DNA from: Streptomyces tendae
GTDB lineage: Bacteria; Actinomycetota; Actinomycetes; Streptomycetales; Streptomycetaceae
Length of the DNA stretch: 64,000 bases
Direction of reading: 5' to 3'
Assembly: GCF_008632955.1 (NCBI RefSeq)
Contig: NZ_CP043960.1
Span: forward strand, 310,001-374,000
Of the stretch, positions 17,050 through 26,332 are shown piece by piece. A program made the translations under genes and the position numbers. Below the pieces are notes generated by a model that had not been told where the DNA came from, did not search any database, and saw only the letters and a program-made list of their open reading frames with translations. Positions within the stretch are counted from its first letter, which is position 1; every line of letters begins with the position of its first letter.

Positions 17050-17857
17050 CTCGCCAAGTGTAGCGCTCAACGGTGCGAGGTCAAGCAGTATGGCCAGATA
17101 GAAATTTCAATGGCACTGACCATACTGTCAAGGCCGCCGTGCAGTGCGAAGGTCGATGGGAATTTGAACGCGCTGAATCACTACTCGTCATTTCGTCGGT
17201 GCCGTTATTCGGCACGTCTATGTACATGGAGTACACGAACTTTCGCCCACAGGTTGCTACCTGATGTGGTCGGAGACGATTGCTGCGAATCTTCAGATAG
17301 CAAGCAGAGTGTCACGGTGATAAGTGGAGCGGATGGAAATATCTCTAGCGCTTGTGGCCAGATCAAGTATGCTCAACATGCTGTGGCTTCGAGGAGCCAT
17401 CAGGGGGGCCACCCTTTTTCCGTGACCGCACATATTTCCGGTAATTGCGGCGTTCTTTGGATATCGAAGTCGACCATGCACCGCTGCTTCGCCGACTGGT
17501 GCCACGGCAGGTCTGGGCGGTTTCGTTTAAGACCTCCACAGGTCCTGGGAACGTCCTGACTACCAGGGACGGCTCACCCATACTCCGCCGAAGATTTCGC
17601 CGCCTCCCCAGCAAAGCCCACCAGCCGACCAGTGCACCGGAATTCAGTATCGCCCGCCCAGGCCGACCCATCGGCATGAGGAACAAGCACCGCACACGCG
17701 AACACGCCGTCGGTAAACAGCGCTACCCGGACCTCACAGAAACCGTCATAATTAGTTGAGCTGGAAATACTCCAAGCTTAGATCCTGACTGTGACGGATT
17801 GGGGCCTGCAGGGTCATGTCCGACGGATTTTCCGCGTCGTTCGAGGAGCATGATCTA
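17050..17857. other. Region without a recognised gene, possible transposase tail
   Basis: About 800 bases of lower GC than the surroundings. No convincing start or family was found. The frame ending at 17757 finishes with a basic tail, ARPGRPIGMRNKHRTREHA, of the kind seen at the end of some DDE transposases. Whatever gene once faced MerR 2 across operator e has gone or decayed. Confidence 0.3.
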
Positions 17858-18204
17858 GTGCTGTGACCGGAAAGGTTCTCCGGGTCAGGCGCGGATAAGC
17901 AGTTTAAATGGACTGGGCAGTCTGTGTGCCGAGGGTGGGAAGATCGCGGCGTGACTATCACCCTGCAACAGACCATGACGACCGTGCGGAAGAAGACGTA
18001 CGTGATCCTCGACGGCACCGTGCTACCGATCGACCACATCGCTGCTGACCAGCCCTACTACTTGGGGAAGAAGAAGCACCACGGCATGAACCTGCACGTC
18101 CTCGCAGATCCAGCCGGCCATCTGATCTGGGCCTCGGACGCCCTGTCCGAAGCTGTCCACGATCTGACCGCGGCCTGCTTTTCGCGCCGCTCCTTGCGGA
18201 GCTA
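17857..18204 (+). mobile_element. IS630 end plus IS5-type transposase scrap
   Basis: It starts with an IS630-like terminus (CTAGTGCTGTGACCGG) also found at 52134. From about 17985 it encodes KKTYVILDGTVLPIDHIAAD, QPYYLGKKKHHGMNLHVLAD and EAVHDLTAA, the first catalytic block of an IS5-type transposase, then stops at the CTAG used by the IS5 at 18206. Confidence 0.65.
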
Positions 18205-18205
18205 G

Positions 18206-19119
18206 GGTCCGTCTTCAAAGATCATTCAGGTGGTAGATCATGGTGTCGTGGTACGTCGTCATGAACTCACTGACCAGGAGTGGGAGTTACTCGCTCCGCT
18301 GATACCCCGGGCCGCGACAGGGCGGCCTCGCGTGGAGGACCGTCAGGTCATCAACGGGATGGTTTACAAGATCCGTACCGGGATCTCCTGGCGTGACCTG
18401 CCGGAACGCTACGGGCCGTGGAAGACCGTCTACACCCGTTTCCGCCGCTACGCCCTCGACGGGGTGTTCACTCAAGCCCTGCAGCAGATCCAGGCCCACG
18501 CCGACGCGGCCGGCGACATCGACTGGCTGGTCCAGATCGACTCCACCATCGTCCGCGCTCACCAGCACGCCGCCGCCACGGGCCGAAAAGGGGGCGGCAC
18601 CGGCAGGACGAACCGGGCGATCACGCCCTCGGTCGATCCCGAGGCGGACTGACCACCAAAATCCACCTCGCCTGCGACGGCAAGGGCCGCCCGCTCGCGA
18701 TCCTGGTGACGCCCGGCCAACGCCACGACAGTGTCTGCGCACGCCCGCTGCTGGAACGGATCCGCGTTCCCCGGACCGGCCCGGGCCGGCCACGCTGCAG
18801 GCCCGACCAGGTCATCGCAGACAAGGCTTACAGCTCCCGCGGCTTCCGCGCCTACCTGCGACAACGCGGCATTGCGCACGTCATCCCCGAGAAGGCCGAC
18901 CAGCGACGGCACCGACACAAACGCGGCCGCTGCGGCGGCAGGCCGCCAGGTTTCGACCTGGAGACCTACCGGCGGCGCAACGTGATCGAACGCTGCTTCA
19001 ACCGGCTCAAGGGCTTCCGCGGCATCGCCACCAGATACGACAAGACCGCCACTTCCTACGAAGCGGCGGTCACACTCACGTCGTTCCTGCTCTGGGCAAG
19101 ATCCGTTTGAAGACGGACC
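18206..19119 (+). mobile_element. IS5-family (IS427-like) insertion sequence
   Basis: Ends GGTCCGTCTTCAAA and its inverse; CTAG duplicated at 18202-18205 and 19120-19123. The right CTAG is simultaneously the left target duplication of the IS701 that follows, so the two insertions share a landing site. Confidence 0.85.
18230..19110 (+). CDS. IS5-family transposase in two frames (-1 shift)
   Basis: The first frame (18230-18652) carries the N-terminal domain (ELTDQEWELLAPLIPRAATG, YKIRTGISWRDLPERYGPWK) and the first Asp (VQIDSTIVRAHQHAAA). The second, one base back, supplies GRSRGGLTTKIHLACDGKGR, QVIADKAYSSRGFRAYLRQ (Asp) and RRRNVIERCFNRLKGFRGIA (Glu). The frames overlap for over 200 bases. 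An AAAAGGGGG run at 18586-18594 is a plausible slip point, and IS427-group elements are known to use -1 frameshifting, so this copy may be functional; a plain indel is the alternative. Confidence 0.75.
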
Positions 19120-19123
19120 CTAG

Positions 19124-20497
19124 TACTGCAAAGTCCTTATGGGCTGTGGCCTCGTCGTTTGTAGTGGCAGGTGCGGGCCTGGTGTAGGCGTCGTCGACGC
19201 CAAATCGACCAGTGCAGGATCTGTTCGACGGGCGCGAAGCGGCGTTGGGTGAGCCGGTGGATGAGACGGTGTATCTCGGCGAGGCTCAGGGCTATGAGCT
19301 GGGAAAATCCGTTTCTGCTTTCCCGAGGTCAAGCGCTCGGGCCCGCAGAACGGTCAGGCAGGCGTGGACGGCCATGGCCAGAGTGATGTGGCGGGGTGCC
19401 AGCCGGGGTAGCGGCGGACCTGGTAGTCGTCCAGGCCGCACTGCTTCGCGGTCTGGAAGCTCCCCCGATCGCCCAGTGGCTGCCCGCGACCCGGATGAGC
19501 TCGTCCAGCGTGGTCTCGGTGGGGCAGTAGGCGATGAAGTAGGAGATCTCGTCGGGCCTGCTGATACTGCGGCGGGCGAGGACCCAGTGCCGCCGGTCCG
19601 GGCGGTGCCAGGCACGGACCTCGACGCGGGCCCAGTCGTAGGTTCGGAGGCCGGTGGGGGCCCTTGCCGCAGGAACGGCGTTTCCATTTCTGGCGGGGCA
19701 GATCGGTGAAGAGGTCGCGAACGGGGTGGTCGAGGACCAAACGGGGGACGACCGTGTCGTGGCGGGTGGTGGCCATGACGTGGAAGACGTCGGCCTGCTC
19801 GAGTTCGGTCCGCCAGCTCTTGCTATAGCCGTAGCCGGCGTCTGCCCTCACCCACCGGAACGGGAGCTGGTCAGCGATGGCCTTTCGGAGCACCTGCCTG
19901 GCGATGGCGATCTTCGTGGCGAATCCGACCGTGTCCTCGATGCCGACGCTGCGGCATCGTTCGCGGTCGTCCGTCCAGGAGGCGGGCAGATAAAGACGCC
20001 GGTCGATCAGCGTTCGACCTGGCTCTGTGGCGTAGGCGAGGAAAACGCCGACCTGGCAGTTCTCCGTGCGTCCGGCGGTGTCGGAGTACTGCCGCCGGAC
20101 ACTGGCCGACCGGTCGCCCTTCTTCAGGAACCCGGTGTCGTCGATGATCAGGACCGCGTCCCGGTTTCCGAGATGCTCGACCACATAGCTCCGGATGTCG
20201 TCGAGGACCAGGTCGGCGTCCCACTCGATCTGGTTCAGCAGCCGGTGGAGCCGGTCCGAGCCCGCGTGGCTGGCTTCCTCCGCCAGTGTCCAGCCGTTCT
20301 TCCGCTGCAGCGGGGCTATCAGCCCGCGCATGTATGCCAGAGCCGACTCCCGCGACTCCGATCGGCTAAAACGACGAGCGAAACGGCCATGCTGGACATC
20401 CAGTTCACCGCCCATGTCCGAACCTCGGCAAGGTCCCCACCCATGCCCAGGACAACGACGGACCCGGTCTCCCGTCACGTTAAGCACCGTTGCAGTG
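19124..20497 (-). mobile_element. IS701-family insertion sequence, complete outline
   Basis: Ends TACTGCAAAG and, inverted, CACTGCAACG; CTAG duplicated at 19120-19123 and 20498-20501, the usual YTAR-type target of IS701. The length of 1.37 kb fits the family. Confidence 0.8.
19285..20415 (-). pseudogene. IS701-family transposase with several frameshifts
   Basis: The likely start is MGGELDVQHGRFARRFSRSE. AVLIIDDTGFLKKGDRSASV and WVRADAGYGYSKSW carry the Asp residues. After WKRRSCGKG an extra base shifts the frame; the family sequence resumes as SFQTAKQCGLDDYQVRRYPG and shifts again before the C-terminus (ITLAMAVHACLTVLRARALD in another frame). Three indels make it inactive as read. Confidence 0.8.
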
Positions 20498-20571
20498 CTA
20501 GGGAACAGCAGGAGAACGCAGGCTCAGAGACCCCTGGCGGGCACCTCTGTGTGTGTCGTTCGCGGTGTGGT

Positions 20572-20596
20572 TTGCCTTCACACTGATGTCAAGGTT
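20572..20596 (+). promoter_or_regulatory. MerR-type operator copy d, upstream of the MFS gene
   Basis: Best copy of the dyad: arms CCTTCACA and TGTCAAGG around CTGA. A CACTAT hexamer about 20 bases after TTGCCT fits a long-spacer MerR promoter reading rightward. It lies 90 bases before the MFS start. No MerR gene adjoins it; the left side is the end of the IS701. Confidence 0.6.
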
Positions 20597-20686
20597 GCAC
20601 TATCGTCTGCGTCCCGCAAGAGCGGTGCATTGAGACGTGGTGAGCCGACAAGCTGCGGCTTCGGCGTGCCAGAGAGGGAAGTAGAA

Positions 20687-21888
20687 ATGACCAAGGTTCA
20701 GGACCCGATAGTGAGGGCGCCGGGACAAGACCGCCTCCCCATCGCAGCTCTCATCTCGCTCTTTATGGCAGGCTTCATCACCACGCTCACTGAGGCTCTG
20801 CCCGCTGGGGTGCTTCCCCAGATGAGCGATGCACTCGGCGTTTCCGAGTCGATGGCCGGACAGACGGTGACCATCTACGCCGTTGCAACGCTGCTCACAG
20901 CGATCCCTGTGGCCGTCGCCACCACGAACTGGCCCAGGCGACACCTTCTTGTCGTCGCGCTCATCGGATTCCTCGTCGCCAACCTCGTGACAGCGGTCTC
21001 CGTCAACTACACGATCACGATGGTGGCGAGGTTCGTTGCCGGCGCAGCGTCGGGTGTGACGTGGAGCATCCTGGGTGGCTATGCGCAGCGCATCACCCGG
21101 ACGCCCTGAAGGGCAGGGCCATGGCCTTCGCTTTCGCCGGCACGCCCGTCGCGCTCGCCCTGGGTGTTCCAGTCGGAGCGTTCCTCGGTCAGATTGTGGG
21201 CTGGCAGCTGACCTTCGGCCTCATGTCGGTGCTCGCCGCGCTGCTCATCGCCTGGACGATGTGGAAGCTGCCGAACGTCCCCGGCCAGAAGGCCGCCGAG
21301 CGGCTGCCCCTTCCTCACCTCCTTCGTATCCGAGGCCTTCGCACCATCCTGATCGTCACCGGCGTGTATGTGCTCGCTCACACCATCCTCTACACATACA
21401 TCGCACCCGTGCTGGCGGGCGTGGGGCTCGAGGACCAGGTGCAGTGGATTCTGCTGGCCTTCGGTGTCGCCTCGATCCTGAGCATCTGGCTCACCGGGTT
21501 GTTCGTCGACCGGCATCACCGCCGCCTCGTCATCCTGAGCACTGTGTTCTTCGCCGTGGCGGCGGTCGCGCTGACCCTCTGGTCGGAGAACGTGGTCGTG
21601 GACTACGTCGCAGTGACGGCCTGGGGGCTCGCGTTCGGCGGGGCCGCGACCCTGTTCCAGGGCGCGCTGATGTCAGCGTCGCGTGAACACGCCGACGCCG
21701 CCCAGCCGCTGATGGTCACGATGTGGAACGGCGGAATCGGCCTCGGCGGGCTGATCGGCGGCATCCTCCTCGCCAGCCTTGGATCGGCGTCGCTCATGAT
21801 CGCCGTCGCAGTCCTCGTCATCTTCACAGTCGTCGTCGTGGTCCTCGCACGAAGTCACGCATTCCCCGGACCCAGCGCCAAGTCTTGA
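20687..21888 (+). pseudogene. MFS drug-efflux transporter (DHA1-like) with one-base frameshift
   Basis: The first 141 residues (LPIAALISLFMAGFITTLTE, LGVSESMAGQTVTIYAVATL, VARFVAGAASGVTWSILGGY) form the start of a 12-helix major-facilitator exporter. After AQRIT the frame is lost in an ACCCGG run that should read ACCCCGG. It resumes one base back as PDALKGRAMAFAFAGTPVAL through to VFTVVVVVLARSHAFPGPSA-type C-terminal helices. Apart from the missing C near 21102 the roughly 400-residue protein is complete. It would export a small toxic compound with protons. It heads the MFS-FrnE-peptide group and lies under operator d. Confidence 0.85.
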
Positions 21889-21922
21889 CGGGCCCCGACG
21901 TATCGAACTGAACGTGAGAGAA

Positions 21923-21944
21923 AGCGGGACATGACCGTCCCGCT
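21923..21944 (+). terminator. Small hairpin after the MFS gene
   Basis: Stem AGCGGGAC / GTCCCGCT with a six-base loop, 35 bases after the MFS stop. It may attenuate read-through into the FrnE gene. No U-tract. Confidence 0.35.
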
Positions 21945-22026
21945 CCGTCCCTTCACCAGTGCTCGGGCTCGTGATCACCGCCTAGAGCACCGGTGAAGGC
22001 CCACCGGTTGCGAGAAAGAAGAGGCC

Positions 22027-22737
22027 ATGACCACTGACCAGAACACTGCCCCCACACCGACACCCACATCCACGCCCTCGGCTGGGATCGATCCGATCCG
22101 AGTCGATGTGTGGTCGGACATCGCTTGCCCCTGGTGCTACATCGGTAAGCGGAAGTTTGAAAAGGCTCTGACCGTAACCGGCATCCCGGTGGAGATCGAG
22201 TACCACGCGTATGAACTCGCGCCGGATCTGCCAGAGGAGTTCGAGGGAAGCGAGCAGGACTACCTGGAGATCCGCGGATTCACGGCCGATCAGGTTCAGC
22301 CCCTGCTCTCCAGGATCGTTGCCGCGGCAAAGGCTGTTGGACTGGACTTCAACTACGACATCCTCCGGCACACGAACATGCTCAAGGGACATCAGCTGAT
22401 CCGGTGGGCCAAGGCGGAGGGGCACCAGCTCGACATGGTCGAACGAATCCTCGCCGCTCACTTCGAGGAGGGGCGACACGTCGGCCGGGACGAGGATCTC
22501 GCCGAGCTCGCTGCAGAGATAGGACTCGACCGCGAGAAGGCGCTCAGCGCACTCAGGGAGGGCCGGTATGCCGACGATGTACGGGCCGACGAAGCCAAGG
22601 CACGACAGCTCGGGATCCAGAGCGTCCCCTTCTACGTGTTCGAGAACACCTATGGAGTCGCAGGAGCACAGGATCCAGCGGCATTCGCCGACATCCTGCG
22701 CCAGCTAGCCGAGAAGAAGCAGGAGACCACTCAATGA
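22027..22737 (+). CDS. FrnE-like DsbA-family thiol oxidoreductase
   Basis: A 236-residue thioredoxin-fold protein. After a Pro/Thr-rich N-terminal 20 residues comes IRVDVWSDIACPWCYIGKRK with the CPWC active site (Cys34, Cys37). Then follow YHAYELAPDLPEEF, HTNMLKGHQLIRWAKAEG and the cis-Pro loop IQSVPFYVFENTYGVAGAQ. There is no export signal, so it is a cytoplasmic disulfide oxidoreductase/isomerase as FrnE proteins usually are. Its stop overlaps the start of the next gene (ATGA), so the two are translationally coupled. It follows the MFS gene, suggesting a shared stress or detoxification role. Confidence 0.9.
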   Translation: MTTDQNTAPTPTPTSTPSAGIDPIRVDVWSDIACPWCYIGKRKFEKALTVTGIPVEIEYHAYELAPDLPEEFEGSEQDYLEIRGFTADQVQPLLSRIVAAAKAVGLDFNYDILRHTNMLKGHQLIRWAKAEGHQLDMVERILAAHFEEGRHVGRDEDLAELAAEIGLDREKALSALREGRYADDVRADEAKARQLGIQSVPFYVFENTYGVAGAQDPAAFADILRQLAEKKQETTQ

Positions 22738-22934
22738 CCGAGGAAAAGCCCAGCCCGCTCACCCAACTACCCGTCCCCACGGCCGCCACCTGCATCGACG
22801 GCGTGTGCACAATACCCGAGGAAGAATCGAGCCCCATCGTCCAACTACCGGCGCCGGCAGCCGCCACCTGCATCGACGGCCTGTGCACGATACCCGACGT
22901 CACTGATCACTCGGAGAACCAGCCAGCGAGCTGA
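22734..22934 (+). CDS. Small protein with two CIDGxC repeats, coupled to FrnE
   Basis: A 66-residue protein starting inside the FrnE stop. It consists of two copies of a 26-residue unit: PSPLTQLPVPTAATCIDGVC-TIP and SSPIVQLPAPAAATCIDGLC-TIP. These give two Cys-x4-Cys pairs in an otherwise Pro/Ala-rich, cysteine-free chain. Some FrnE-like proteins are thought to end in a short CGPDGC-type tail; this looks like such a tail detached and doubled, which is my inference. It could be a thiol relay, a metal-binding peptide or a substrate of the FrnE partner. No known family assigned. Confidence 0.75.
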   Translation: MTEEKPSPLTQLPVPTAATCIDGVCTIPEEESSPIVQLPAPAAATCIDGLCTIPDVTDHSENQPAS

Positions 22935-22939
22935 TGGCT

Positions 22940-22965
22940 GCCGCCTGTGGACACCCACAGGCGGC
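22940..22965 (+). terminator. Strong hairpin terminator after the FrnE/peptide genes
   Basis: An 11-bp perfect stem (GCCGCCTGTGG / CCACAGGCGGC) with loop ACAC, starting 5 bases after the stop codon. Streptomyces terminators often lack a U-tract. It marks the end of the transcription unit. Confidence 0.75.
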
Positions 22966-23590
22966 ACCGACGCATAGACACATGGGCCGCGCGGCGCCGG
23001 GGCCGGCCGCGCTTGCCCCGCACTGGTGGTACGGCCTGGAGCAGCGGGATCAAGCTGGGTGACGTCGTTGCGATTGCCGCCGGTCAGAGTAGCGGCGAGT
23101 GGGATGCCGGTCGCGTCGGTGATCAGGTGGTCCTTTGCTGCCCGTCCTACCCCGATCGACAGGGCTTCGTCCCGTCTTGGGGCCTCCTTTAACACGCGGA
23201 TGTGGGAGCCGTCGACAGCCGCGCGGGAGAAGTCCAGGGCGTTCGCGCCGCGGAGCTCGGCGAGGAGGACCTCGTGCAGCAGTGGCCACACCCCGCCTCG
23301 GTCCATTCGGCCAGGCGGCGCCAGCAGGTCATGCCGGAGCCCGAAGCCGAGTTCCTGCGGAAGGTGTTCCCAGGCGATCCCGGTGTGCAGCACGAACTGA
23401 TCCCCTGGAACACCAGCCGGTCCAGATGCCGCTTGCGCCCTGGGTGCCGAGCCCGACGCTCCACCTTGGGCAACAACGGCTCGATCACCGCCCACAGCTC
23501 GTCACCGACATCCCACGGCTTCGGTCGCGCCACCCCACACCCCCGGGTCATCCAGTCCCGGAGTGATCCAACCACCTCGAAGATTATTTC
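22966..23590 (-). pseudogene. IS5-family (type B) transposase remnant
   Basis: Minus-strand frames give KPWDVGDELWAVIEPLLPKV and HPGRKRHLDRLVFQGI, then shift to QFVLHTGIAWEHLPQELGFG, LDFSRAAVDGSHIRVLKEAP and DHLITDATGIPLAATLTGGN. These are the N-terminal domain and first Asp of the transposase; the part with the second Asp and Glu is missing. At least one indel. Its far end adjoins the IS630. Confidence 0.75.
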
Positions 23591-23603
23591 GTTAGCAGTT
23601 CTA

Positions 23604-24640
23604 CTGATCTTTTCGTAAGTTCGGTGGGTGTGGCGGACGGATGGTCAGGCTGGTATGCGCGAGGAATGACCATGGCAGTCGGGGGTTGGCGTCGAGGTTG
23701 GCGAGTTCACACTTCTTGAGCCAGGGCCACAGCAGTTCCACCGGGTTCAGCTCGGGAGCGTAGGCGGGTAATCGTTCTAGGCTGAGCCAGTCCTGTCCGG
23801 CGACCCAGGCCCGCATCGCCCGGCTCCAGTGGGCGGACAGGCCGTCCCAGACCAGGACCACTCGCTCGCCGCGGTGGAACACCTTCACCTGCTCAAGGAC
23901 CTCGATGAGCCTGGCGGTGTAGCTGCCGGGCTTGAGGTGGAAGCACAGGCGGGCCCCGCGATCGGGGTCGGTGGAGTGGTAGCCCAAGGCTCCGGCCATC
24001 GACGCGCGCTTCCAGTTCAGACGGTGCCGCAGGAGCGGAGTCCGCCATCGAGGCCAGTAGGCGCGGCGGATCTGAGGGAGCAGGGAGACGCCTGATTCGT
24101 CGAGGAAGACGATGCAGGCATGTGTGTTCACGGCCCCTTCTTGATGCGCGGCCACTCGTGCGCGATCCAGCGGGCGATCTCCGACTCGTCCCGCTCGACC
24201 GCCCGCCGCTCGGGCCGTTGCAGGCTCCATCCGAAGCCGGCCGGTCAGCAGCCGCCACACCGACGCCCTTGACAACACCACCCCCGTTGCCCGGGTGACG
24301 ACCGCGCCGACTCGTTCCAGGGTCCACAGGTCGGCCTCGAAACCATGAGCCTGGGCACCTTGCTCCAACGCGGCCCGGACCATCTCGACCTGGGTGTCGT
24401 CCAGCTTGGGTGGGCGTCCGGTGGCTGCCCGTCGCCGCAGGCCCGAAGCACCGTCTTGCTCCCACACCCGCCGACAACGCCGCACACTCTCGTCACACAC
24501 CCCCACCGCCCTCGCGATCTCCGCATTCGAGACGCCACCCTCGAACAACTCGACTGCCGAATACGACGCGCCTCTGCCAACTGAGGCCGCGACAAAGGAG
24601 GAAGGGAGAAACCGGCAACCGAAGGGGAAGGTTGATATGC
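23604..24640 (-). pseudogene. IS630-family transposase with compensating frameshifts
   Basis: Helix-turn-helix region (ELFEGGVSNAEIARAVGVCD) and linker, then VVLSRASVWRLL. From there about 40 residues are read out of frame: a neighbouring frame gives the expected FGWSLQRPERRAVERDESEI and ARWIAHEWPRIKKG. The frame returns at AVNTHACIVFLDESGVSLLP (first Asp), VVLVWDGLSAHWSRAMRAWV (second Asp) and PAYAPELNPVELLWPWLKK (Glu). A third shift affects the N-terminus. Long open frame, but probably not a functional enzyme. Confidence 0.75.
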
Positions 24641-24700
24641 CACCCTGACAGCCTCCCACCCACACGGCCACCACACTCACCGAACTTACGAAAAGATCAG
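23604..24700 (-). mobile_element. IS630-family insertion sequence
   Basis: About 30-bp inverted repeats starting CTGATCTTTTCGTAAGTTCG with one mismatch. TA is duplicated at 23602-23603 and 24701-24702. It separates two type-B IS5 remnants. Confidence 0.9.
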
Positions 24701-24702
24701 TA

Positions 24703-25585
24703 ACTGATCGTTTCAGAATGAGGTTGGGAGTCGTCTCAAGCAGATGATGGTGCAGACGAGTTGGAGCAGACCGAGGTGCAGGTCGGCGCGTGTCTCGTAG
24801 CGGGTCCGCAGGCGTTTGAACTGGAGGAGCCAGGCGAAGGTCCGCTCGACGAACCAGCGGGTCTTGCCAAGGGCCGGATCCGTGGGCGGGTGCCCTTGCG
24901 GGCGATCTTCCGCGTGATGCCACGAGCGCGCAGGAGGTGACGGTACTTGTCGTAGTCGTAGCCGCGGTCGGCGAATAGCCGCCACGGCCGGTGACAGGGC
25001 CGAACCCACCAGGCCACGGATGCGGGGGATCGCGTTGAGCAGGTGCATGAGCTGGGTGACGTCGTGACGGCTTCCGCTGGTCAGCGATACCGCAAGAGGT
25101 GTTCCGTGCCGGTCGGTGATCAGATGGTGCTTACTGCCGGGGCGGCCGCGGTCGACCGGAGGAGGTCCGGTGTGAGCCCCCGCTCAGGACCCGGACGTGC
25201 GAGCCGTCGATCGCGGCGTCGTCCATGTCCAGCAGGCCCGTCGCGCGGAACTCCGCGAGGAGGATCTCGTGCAGACGGGGCCAGACGTCGGCTTCGGTCC
25301 AGTCCTGCAGGCGCCGCTAGCACGTCACCCCACTGCAGCCGATCGTCTGGGTCGGCACGTCCGCCCAGGTCACGCCCGTGCGCAGGACGTAGACGATCCC
25401 GCGCAGAGCCGCAGGGTCATCCGCCAGACAGCCGACCTGGATACCGCCGACGCTGCGGTCGGCGAGGAGGGAGCAGCGGAGCGACGCGTTCCCACAGATC
25501 ATCAAGCACAAGATCATCCGATACCTGCAGAACTCTGCCGCCCGCCAGCCCAACTGCCAAGCCCTTGACTCAAACTCATTCTGAA
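24703..25585 (-). pseudogene. IS5-family (type B) element, decayed transposase
   Basis: Terminal sequences TTCAGAATGAG at both ends outline the element. The transposase is scattered over frames: DMDDAAIDGSHVR-like and RDPPRG pieces, then RGYDYDKYRHLLRARGIT, GKTRWFVERTFAWLLQFKRL (Glu block) and HLGLLQLVCTIICLRRLPTS. Multiple indels, immobile. Confidence 0.75.
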
Positions 25586-25654
25586 TGATCAGTAAGCACG
25601 GCTCCGACGCTGCCCGCAGGGATTGGCCAGTCGCTACGGCCGGTCCTGCGGCTG

Positions 25655-26134
25655 ATGGGCCCGATGCTCGACATCCCTAAACTGCACAGCGCTGCGGGGC
25701 TCGCCGATGGTGGTGTGCCGGGCCGGCTCGTGCGTCGCCAGGTGGCGGCGAGCTGCACGGCATACGTCGGATGTACAGCCGCCGCAGGTGGCCGGTACGT
25801 GGGCAGCGTGCGCCGCCAGGGATCAGGCCTGGTCGGCGACCGGCTGGCCGAGCACTACGCCCACCACAGGGCCAGGATGACCCGGCGGACGCCATGGTGC
25901 CTGCTGCCCGTGTTCCCACTGCCGGAGAGAGTGCTTTTGGGGCCGGTCCGCATCACCGAGGGATGGACGGCCCAGCTGCGGAATCCGGCGGACGGGTCCG
26001 CTCACCCGCGCGTGCAGTACGGAAGACGGCGCATCTGCCATCGAAGTCTGGGCAGCGATCTCGGCGTACATCGCTCCCGGGCCGCTGTACCGGCCGCAGG
26101 ACGTGCGCAGGAATCGGTCTCAGCCAAGGGATAA
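25655..26134 (+). CDS. Hypothetical protein, possible GIY-YIG-like nuclease fold
   Basis: A 159-residue frame. CTAYVGCTAAAGGRYVGSVR resembles the paired Tyr strands of GIY-YIG domains. It is followed by GLVGDRLAEHYAHHRARMTR and, further on, VRITEGWTAQLRNPADGSAH, where Arg and Glu could fill the remaining active-site roles. GIY-YIG enzymes cut DNA in repair, restriction or mobile elements. Start uncertain, no ribosome site. About 200 bases beyond it hold nothing I recognise. Confidence 0.35.
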   Translation: MGPMLDIPKLHSAAGLADGGVPGRLVRRQVAASCTAYVGCTAAAGGRYVGSVRRQGSGLVGDRLAEHYAHHRARMTRRTPWCLLPVFPLPERVLLGPVRITEGWTAQLRNPADGSAHPRVQYGRRRICHRSLGSDLGVHRSRAAVPAAGRAQESVSAKG

Positions 26135-26332
26135 CCGCAGTCCCCGGGGAGCGTCCGACGGTGGTGAAGCTGATCTCCGATTGCTCTGAGCTCGTGGAGC
26201 CGGTCGACAGCCCTTGAAGTACCCGCGCCGACCGGTGCCAGCTGGAGCACGGATGGGGCACAGCGGCGGTCTCGGCCGGACCACTTTGGCATAGATCTTG
26301 CCGACGCCGTGCTCGGCTACGAGCCGTCCGGA

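Noticed and set aside
19654-20586. 310-codon plus-strand frame opposite the IS701
   Set aside because: Antisense shadow of the transposase; the same shadow appears at 1422-2363 opposite the first IS701.
22734-22934. Lanthipeptide or other RiPP precursor reading of the twin-repeat peptide
   Set aside because: No modifying enzyme (LanB/M/C, YcaO, radical SAM, lasso cyclase) lies nearby and there is no clear leader/core border, so only a redox-peptide hypothesis is kept.
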